Shown here piece after piece: positions 59,718 to 64,000 of a DNA stretch of 64,000 bases. Position 1 is the stretch's first letter, and each line of letters opens with the position of its first letter. The notes under the pieces were generated by a model, which was given only the letters and a program-made list of their open reading frames with translations, had not been told where the DNA came from and searched no databases. This stretch comes from Zoogloea sp. (GTDB lineage Bacteria > Pseudomonadota > Gammaproteobacteria > Burkholderiales > Rhodocyclaceae), in contig JADKKC010000006.1 of the NCBI GenBank assembly GCA_016720685.1, forward strand, positions 28,303-92,302, in the 5' to 3' direction. The position numbers and the translations under genes are program-made.

Positions 59718-62315
59718 ATGAGCAAGCAGCTGATCATCGCGGAAAAACCTTCGGTTGCGGCGGACATCGCCCGCTCCCTCGGCGGCTTCACCAAGGAAAA
59801 GGACTACTTCGAGTCCGAGCATTACGTGCTTTCCTCTGCCGTCGGCCATTTGCTCGAGCTGACCGTGCCGGAGGAATTCGAGATCAAGCGCGGCAAGTGG
59901 TCCTTTGCCCACCTGCCGGTCATCCCGCCGCACTTCGCACTGAACCCCATCGAGAAGACCGAGGACCGCCTCAAGCTCCTCACCCGTCTCATCAAGCGCA
60001 AGGATGTCACCGGCCTGATCAACGCCTGTGACGCGGGCCGCGAGGGGGAGCTGATCTTCAGTTTCATCGCCCAGCATGCCGGCACCAACAAGCCGGTGCA
60101 GCGCCTGTGGCTGCAGTCGATGACGGCCGGCGCGATCCGTGACGGTTTCGCCCAGCTGCGCCCCGCCTCGGACGTGGAAGGCCTGCGCGAAGCGGCCGTG
60201 TGCCGCGCCGAGAGCGACTGGCTGATCGGCATCAACGGCACCCGGGCGATGACCGCCTTCAACTCCAAGACCGGCGGTTTCCACCTGACCACGGTCGGCC
60301 GGGTGCAGACGCCGACGCTCGCCATCATGGTCGAGCGGGAAGAAAAGATCCGTGCCTTTCGCCCCACCGATTACTGGGAGCTGGAAGCCAGCTTCGGCTG
60401 CCAGGCTGGCGCCTATGCCGGCCGCTGGTTCGACGAGGGCTTCCGGAAGCCCGAAGAGAATGCTCCGCTGGCCGAGCACGCCACCGCTTTCCGGCTGTGG
60501 GAGAAATCCCGCGCCGAAGCGATCAAGGCCAAGTGCGAAGGCAAGCCGGGCATCGTCGAAGAGGAATCCAAGCCCACCACCCAGCTCTCGCCGCTGCTTT
60601 TCGACCTGACCTCGCTGCAGCGCGAAGCCAACGGCCGCTTCGGCCTGTCGGCCCGCACCACGCTGCAGATCGCCCAGGCCCTCTACGAAAAGCACAAGGT
60701 GCTGACCTACCCGCGTACCGACGCCCGTGCGCTGCCGGAAGACTACGTCGGCCAGGTCCAGGGCATTCTCACTGGCCTGCCGGACGTCTTTGCGCCGTTT
60801 GCCAACGAGATCGTCAAGCACGGCTGGGTCAAGCCCAACAAGCGCATCTTCAACAACACCAAGATTTCCGACCACTTCGCGATCATCCCCACCGGCACCG
60901 CTCCCAAGAGCCTGTCGGAAGTGGAAGCCAAGATCTACGACCTGGTCACCCGGCGTTTCCTGGCCGTGTTCTACCCGGCGGCCGAATACCGCATCACGAC
61001 CCGCATCACCCGCGTCGAGGGCGAAGCCTTCAAGACCGAAGGCAAGATCCTCGTCAATCCGGGCTGGCTGGCCGTGTATGGCAAGGCCGCCGCGGTGAGC
61101 GAGGATGAAGGCGGTGCGCCGCAACTGGTGGCGGTCGAGGCTGCCGAGACCGTCAGCACCGACGAGATCCTCGTCAAGGCGCTGGTCACCAAGCCGCCCG
61201 CACGCTTCAACGAAGCAACGCTGCTGTCGGCCATGGAAGGCGCCGGCAAGATGGTCGACGACGAGGAGCTCCGCGCCGCGATGGCCGGCCGCGGCCTCGG
61301 CACGCCGGCCACCCGCGCCCAGATCATCGAAAACCTGATCGGTGAAATCTACGTCATTCGCGACGGCAAGGAGCTTATCCCGACCGCCAAGGCGTTTTCC
61401 CTGATCACCCTGCTGCGGGGGCTCGGCACCAACGAGCTGACCTCGCCCGAACTGACCGGCGAATGGGAACACAAGCTCGGCCAGATGGAGCGCGGCGCCC
61501 TGAGTCGCGCCGAGTTCATGGAGCACATCAAGTCCATGACCCGCGACATCGTCGAGCGCGCCAAGCGCTACGAATCCGATACCGTGCCCGGTGATTTCGC
61601 AACGCTGGCCACGCCCTGCCCGAAGTGTGGCGGCCAGGTGAAGGAAAATTACAAGAAGTTCGCCTGCCAGGCGTGCGACTGGCAGGCCTGGAAGATCGTG
61701 GCCGGACGCCAGTTCGAGATTCCCGAAATCGAAACCTTGTTGTCCACCGGCCGGGTCGGGCCGCTGCTGGGTTTCCGTAACAAGATGGGGCGGCTTTTCA
61801 ACGCCGAGATCCGCCTCAACGACGATCACTTGCCCGAGTTTGACTTTGGCCAGCCGAAAGAGGATGAAGCGGCCGAACCGGTGGACTTCTCCGGCCAGGA
61901 TTCCATGGGGCAGTGCCCCAAGTGCAGTGCTCAGGTGTATGAACACGGCCTGTCCTACGTCTGCGAGAAATCCGTGGGCCCTGAAAAATCCTGCGATTTC
62001 CGCTCTGGCAAGATCATCCTGCAGCAGCCGATCGAACGGGAGCAGATGCACAAGCTGCTCGACACCGGCAGGACCGATCTGCTCAAGGGTTTCGTGTCGA
62101 GCCGCACCAAGCGCAAGTTCTCTGCTTTTCTGGTGCGCGGTGACGACGGCAAGGTCGGCTTCGAGTTCGAGAAGAAAGAGCCCAAGACGCCGGCCGGCAA
62201 GGCGGCTGCGGCCAAGGCCGAGCTTGCAAAGGATGCCGCCGAGAAGAAGCCCGCCGAAAAGAAGGAAGCTGCCGTCAAGAAGCCGGCGACCCGCAAGAAG
62301 GCTGCTGCCGGGTAG
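59718..62315 (+). CDS. topB: DNA topoisomerase III (type IA)
   Basis: TopB decatenates DNA and relaxes negative supercoils through a 5'-phosphotyrosine intermediate. The 865-residue protein starts MSKQLIIAEKPSVAADIA (TOPRIM), with CDAGREGELIF, the active Tyr331 in LTYPRTDARALPEDY, and GRGLGTPATRAQIIENL. It has two C-terminal zinc-finger-like repeats (CPKCGGQVKENYKKFACQAC; CPKCSAQVYEHGLSYVC). The tail from about residue 815 is Lys/Ala-rich (KKPAEKKEAAVKKPATRKKA), typical of beta homologues and probably DNA-binding. It ends at a strong terminator. Confidence 0.96.
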   Translation: MSKQLIIAEKPSVAADIARSLGGFTKEKDYFESEHYVLSSAVGHLLELTVPEEFEIKRGKWSFAHLPVIPPHFALNPIEKTEDRLKLLTRLIKRKDVTGLINACDAGREGELIFSFIAQHAGTNKPVQRLWLQSMTAGAIRDGFAQLRPASDVEGLREAAVCRAESDWLIGINGTRAMTAFNSKTGGFHLTTVGRVQTPTLAIMVEREEKIRAFRPTDYWELEASFGCQAGAYAGRWFDEGFRKPEENAPLAEHATAFRLWEKSRAEAIKAKCEGKPGIVEEESKPTTQLSPLLFDLTSLQREANGRFGLSARTTLQIAQALYEKHKVLTYPRTDARALPEDYVGQVQGILTGLPDVFAPFANEIVKHGWVKPNKRIFNNTKISDHFAIIPTGTAPKSLSEVEAKIYDLVTRRFLAVFYPAAEYRITTRITRVEGEAFKTEGKILVNPGWLAVYGKAAAVSEDEGGAPQLVAVEAAETVSTDEILVKALVTKPPARFNEATLLSAMEGAGKMVDDEELRAAMAGRGLGTPATRAQIIENLIGEIYVIRDGKELIPTAKAFSLITLLRGLGTNELTSPELTGEWEHKLGQMERGALSRAEFMEHIKSMTRDIVERAKRYESDTVPGDFATLATPCPKCGGQVKENYKKFACQACDWQAWKIVAGRQFEIPEIETLLSTGRVGPLLGFRNKMGRLFNAEIRLNDDHLPEFDFGQPKEDEAAEPVDFSGQDSMGQCPKCSAQVYEHGLSYVCEKSVGPEKSCDFRSGKIILQQPIEREQMHKLLDTGRTDLLKGFVSSRTKRKFSAFLVRGDDGKVGFEFEKKEPKTPAGKAAAAKAELAKDAAEKKPAEKKEAAVKKPATRKKAAAG

Positions 62316-62334
62316 GGTTTGGCAGGTGCTTGCC

Positions 62335-62375
62335 GCAATGCAAATGCCCGCCTTTCCGGCGGGCATTTGCATTGC
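62335..62375. terminator. Bidirectional terminator between topB and HDOD gene
   Basis: A perfect 18-bp stem (GCAATGCAAATGCCCGCC and complement) with a TTTCC loop lies between convergent genes. Confidence 0.85.
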
Positions 62376-62391
62376 GGAGTGCGTCGGTGTT

Positions 62392-63249
62392 TCAGCTCAA
62401 CGCGGCGGCGACGATGTCGCGGTATTCGTCGAGATCGACCTCGGAGGTGCCGAGGAAGGCCATCGCATCTTCGAAGGGGCGGCCTTTGACCGGCTCGGCG
62501 TCTTTGGCGAATTCGGCGACGACGTGCTCGGCGATGATGGTCACGGCAATCAGTGCCAGGGCGTCGGAAGGTAGTTCCTTCTCGGGCAGGATGTAGAGTT
62601 CCGGATCGTGGTGGTAGCGGATCGCCGAGGCGATCATGGCGGGCAGGCCCCAGTTGCGGGCAAGCAGCCATCCGGTCACCGCATGGTCGCAGCGGTAGTG
62701 CTCCTGCTCCTGGCGGACGAAGGGCGCGCCGTGGTCGGTGGCGCTGGCGTACAGGGCCGCGTAATCGGGGAAGTTGATCATCAGGACCGGCACCGCGGCG
62801 TCGTGGAACAGCGCGTAGGTGTAGGCGCTCTCCGGGGAGATGCCGACATGCTTGCGAGCCAGCACCCCGGCGGCGAGGGCGAGGGTGGCGGCGCGCGACC
62901 AGAAGCTGTCCATCAACTCGGCGGGCAGGCCGCTGTTGGTATTGCGCAGGGCCACCGCAATCACCACGCTGAGGATGTTGCTGATGCCGAGCCGGGCAAC
63001 CGCCTGCTGGATGCTTTTGACCTTTGCGCCAGATCCGAACATCGGCGAGTTGGCGAGTTTGATGGCCATCGCCGACATCCCCACGTCGGACGCCAGGATG
63101 CGGGTCAGCACCTTGATCGAGGGCTCGTCCCGCTGGGCTTCGCGCATGACTTCCGTGACGATGGCCGGGCAGGGGGGGATGCGCACCGCGGCAAGTGTGT
63201 CGTTCAGTTCTTCGTGAGTAAGCGGGCGAGGTGTCGTGCCTGTATTCAT
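62392..63249 (-). CDS. HDOD domain protein
   Basis: A 285-residue protein with one HDOD domain (about 20-215), an HD-fold without the full metal set that occurs in signalling proteins. Typical elements are RIPPCPAIVTEVMREAQRDE, ILASDVGMSAMAIKLANSPM and AVARLGISNILSVVIAVAL, then FHDAAVPVLM (HD-like but no GKTRV) and HAVTGWLLARNWGLPAMIAS with RYHHDPE. The function is unknown, often linked to c-di-GMP or motility regulation (family knowledge). The ATG at 63247-63249 is preceded by an AT-rich promoter region shared with the next gene. Confidence 0.85.
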   Translation of the reverse strand: MNTGTTPRPLTHEELNDTLAAVRIPPCPAIVTEVMREAQRDEPSIKVLTRILASDVGMSAMAIKLANSPMFGSGAKVKSIQQAVARLGISNILSVVIAVALRNTNSGLPAELMDSFWSRAATLALAAGVLARKHVGISPESAYTYALFHDAAVPVLMINFPDYAALYASATDHGAPFVRQEQEHYRCDHAVTGWLLARNWGLPAMIASAIRYHHDPELYILPEKELPSDALALIAVTIIAEHVVAEFAKDAEPVKGRPFEDAMAFLGTSEVDLDEYRDIVAAALS

Positions 63250-63366
63250 AACGATGTGTGCCTGCAGCGCTAAAGTTTTAATATTTAAACGAAAAAAACA
63301 TTTTTATCGTTTTTAAGTTTCATTTTTGGCGATAACTGCTTCAGCCTCCGGTGGAAAGGAATGGGC

Positions 63367-63879
63367 ATGAACGTCTCTTCGCGTCTTCCGGTCGTCCTTG
63401 CGGTGCTCGTCTTTGCGTTGTCACAGGGCTATCTGGTGCAGCTGCTCAATCAATTACGGCCGAATATTTTGTTTCTGCAGTTCACTTTTGACCCGGTGCG
63501 TTACTGGGCGATTCTGGAGGCCTGGGGCTCCGACGGCGAGCGCGCTTACCGCGAGCACTTTGCCTACGATTTTTTCCACTTGTTCATCTACGCGGCATGC
63601 GGTCGCATCGTCGCGACCCGTGGTGCCCTATTTGCGCCGGAAGCGTGCCGGTTGGCCTCGATCACGGCCTGGCTGCTGCCGCTGGCGGCGGTCTTCGATT
63701 TTGCCGAAAACCTGCTGCAACTGCATGTGCTGGCGGGCCCGGTCGCCGCGCGCAGCCTTGAGATTCCACTGTCGGCCCTGTGCTCGACGCTCAAATGGGG
63801 GCTGGCAACGGGGTTCGCCGGTGTGATCGGGTGGCGCCTGGCCCGTAAATGGGCTCGAATCGGGCGTCTGTCACGGTGA
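63367..63879 (+). CDS. Predicted multi-pass membrane protein, unknown
   Basis: A 170-residue protein starting MNVSSRLPVVLAVLVFALSQ, with four hydrophobic helices (about 7-24, 70-90, 100-122, 140-155) and a basic C-tail (RKWARIGRLSR). An ATG two codons earlier exists, but AAAGGA is correctly spaced for 63367. I do not recognise the family. The divergent AT-rich gap (63250-63360) separates it from the HDOD gene. Confidence 0.7.
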   Translation: MNVSSRLPVVLAVLVFALSQGYLVQLLNQLRPNILFLQFTFDPVRYWAILEAWGSDGERAYREHFAYDFFHLFIYAACGRIVATRGALFAPEACRLASITAWLLPLAAVFDFAENLLQLHVLAGPVAARSLEIPLSALCSTLKWGLATGFAGVIGWRLARKWARIGRLSR

Positions 63880-63933
63880 AACGGAAGGGGGCTGTGTATA
63901 AAACTGGATTGATACACTCCCCGCTCTCCCTTC

Positions 63934-64000
63934 ATGCCCAAGTCGTCCCCTTCACGCGCTGCCCCGGCAGGCTCGCTCCTTACCCGGAGTCGGGAGGGTT
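63934..64000 (+). CDS. Possible gene start, truncated by the window edge
   Basis: An ATG at 63934-63936 opens a frame that runs 22 codons to the edge (MPKSSPSRAAPAGSLLTRSR) without a stop. AT-rich DNA upstream (63896-63918, TGTATAAAACTGG and TTGATACACT) looks like a promoter, but no strong ribosome-binding site is visible. The frame is too short to identify. Confidence 0.25.
   Translation, partial: MPKSSPSRAAPAGSLLTRSREG

Noticed and set aside
59691..62372. 893-codon open frame antisense to topB
   Set aside because: Shadow of topB with no recognisable domain. topB has all type IA motifs.
63271..63335. Sigma-28-like elements (TAAAGTTT; GGCGATAA) upstream of the membrane-protein gene
   Set aside because: The two half-elements do not have the required spacing with each other or with a matching partner.
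63896..63918. Second LexA box near the right edge (CTGTGTATAAAACTGG)
   Set aside because: The second half does not match ACAG and there is no dyad.

Overview
The window reads as a GC-rich betaproteobacterial chromosome, most likely Rhodocyclales (inference from gene order, not from a marker gene). Supporting blocks are recA-recX next to lptB-rpoN-hpf-ptsN-hprK, gatCAB divergent from mreBCD-mrdA-rodA, mnmG-rsmG-parA-parB, and def-fmt-htpX divergent from lysM-dprA-smg-topB. I see no tRNA, rRNA, CRISPR, prophage or insertion sequence. Almost all DNA is coding, with short operonic overlaps.

Layout. 1-2063: the 3' part of ttcA, a cyclase-like/FHA protein and a PsiF-type periplasmic protein. 2188-7774 (minus): SOS-controlled recA-recX running straight into lptB-rpoN-hpf-ptsN-hprK (DNA repair, LPS export, nitrogen sigma factor, ribosome hibernation, nitrogen PTS). 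7951-12610 (minus): riboflavin/housekeeping operon ribE-ribBX-ribH-nusB-thiL-pgpA-pncC. 12753-18811: a CBS protein, a 44-residue secreted peptide and a giant CheB*/CheR/PAS/histidine-kinase/receiver fusion. 18887-28597: gatCAB with an extra lipoprotein gene, then the rod-shape operon. 28638-34534: rlpA, two small unknown genes (the first with its ribosome-binding site inside a long hairpin), then parB, parA, rsmG, mnmG.

34983-46539 is the most distinctive region: a chemosensory operon cheY, a membrane receptor-like protein with a CheZ-like motif, a STAS protein, cheA, an MCP with 273-bp internal repeats, cheW, cheD, cheR, a second cheD and cheB, facing an HD-GYP (c-di-GMP phosphodiesterase) gene. 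Its CheA carries a tandem motif resembling the c-di-GMP-binding MshEN signature, which suggests a possible c-di-GMP link to kinase control. 46724-54095 holds three consecutive sensor kinases, the last with a complete hemerythrin iron-ligand set. 54164-64000: htpX, fmt, def, lysM, dprA, smg, topB, an HDOD gene, a membrane protein and a possible gene start at the edge.

Five normally conserved genes (gatB, mrdA, rlpA, htpX, dprA) are frameshifted, each with a net shift equal to one extra base. This looks more like sequencing or assembly error than real decay, and it should be resolved before any of them is called a pseudogene.
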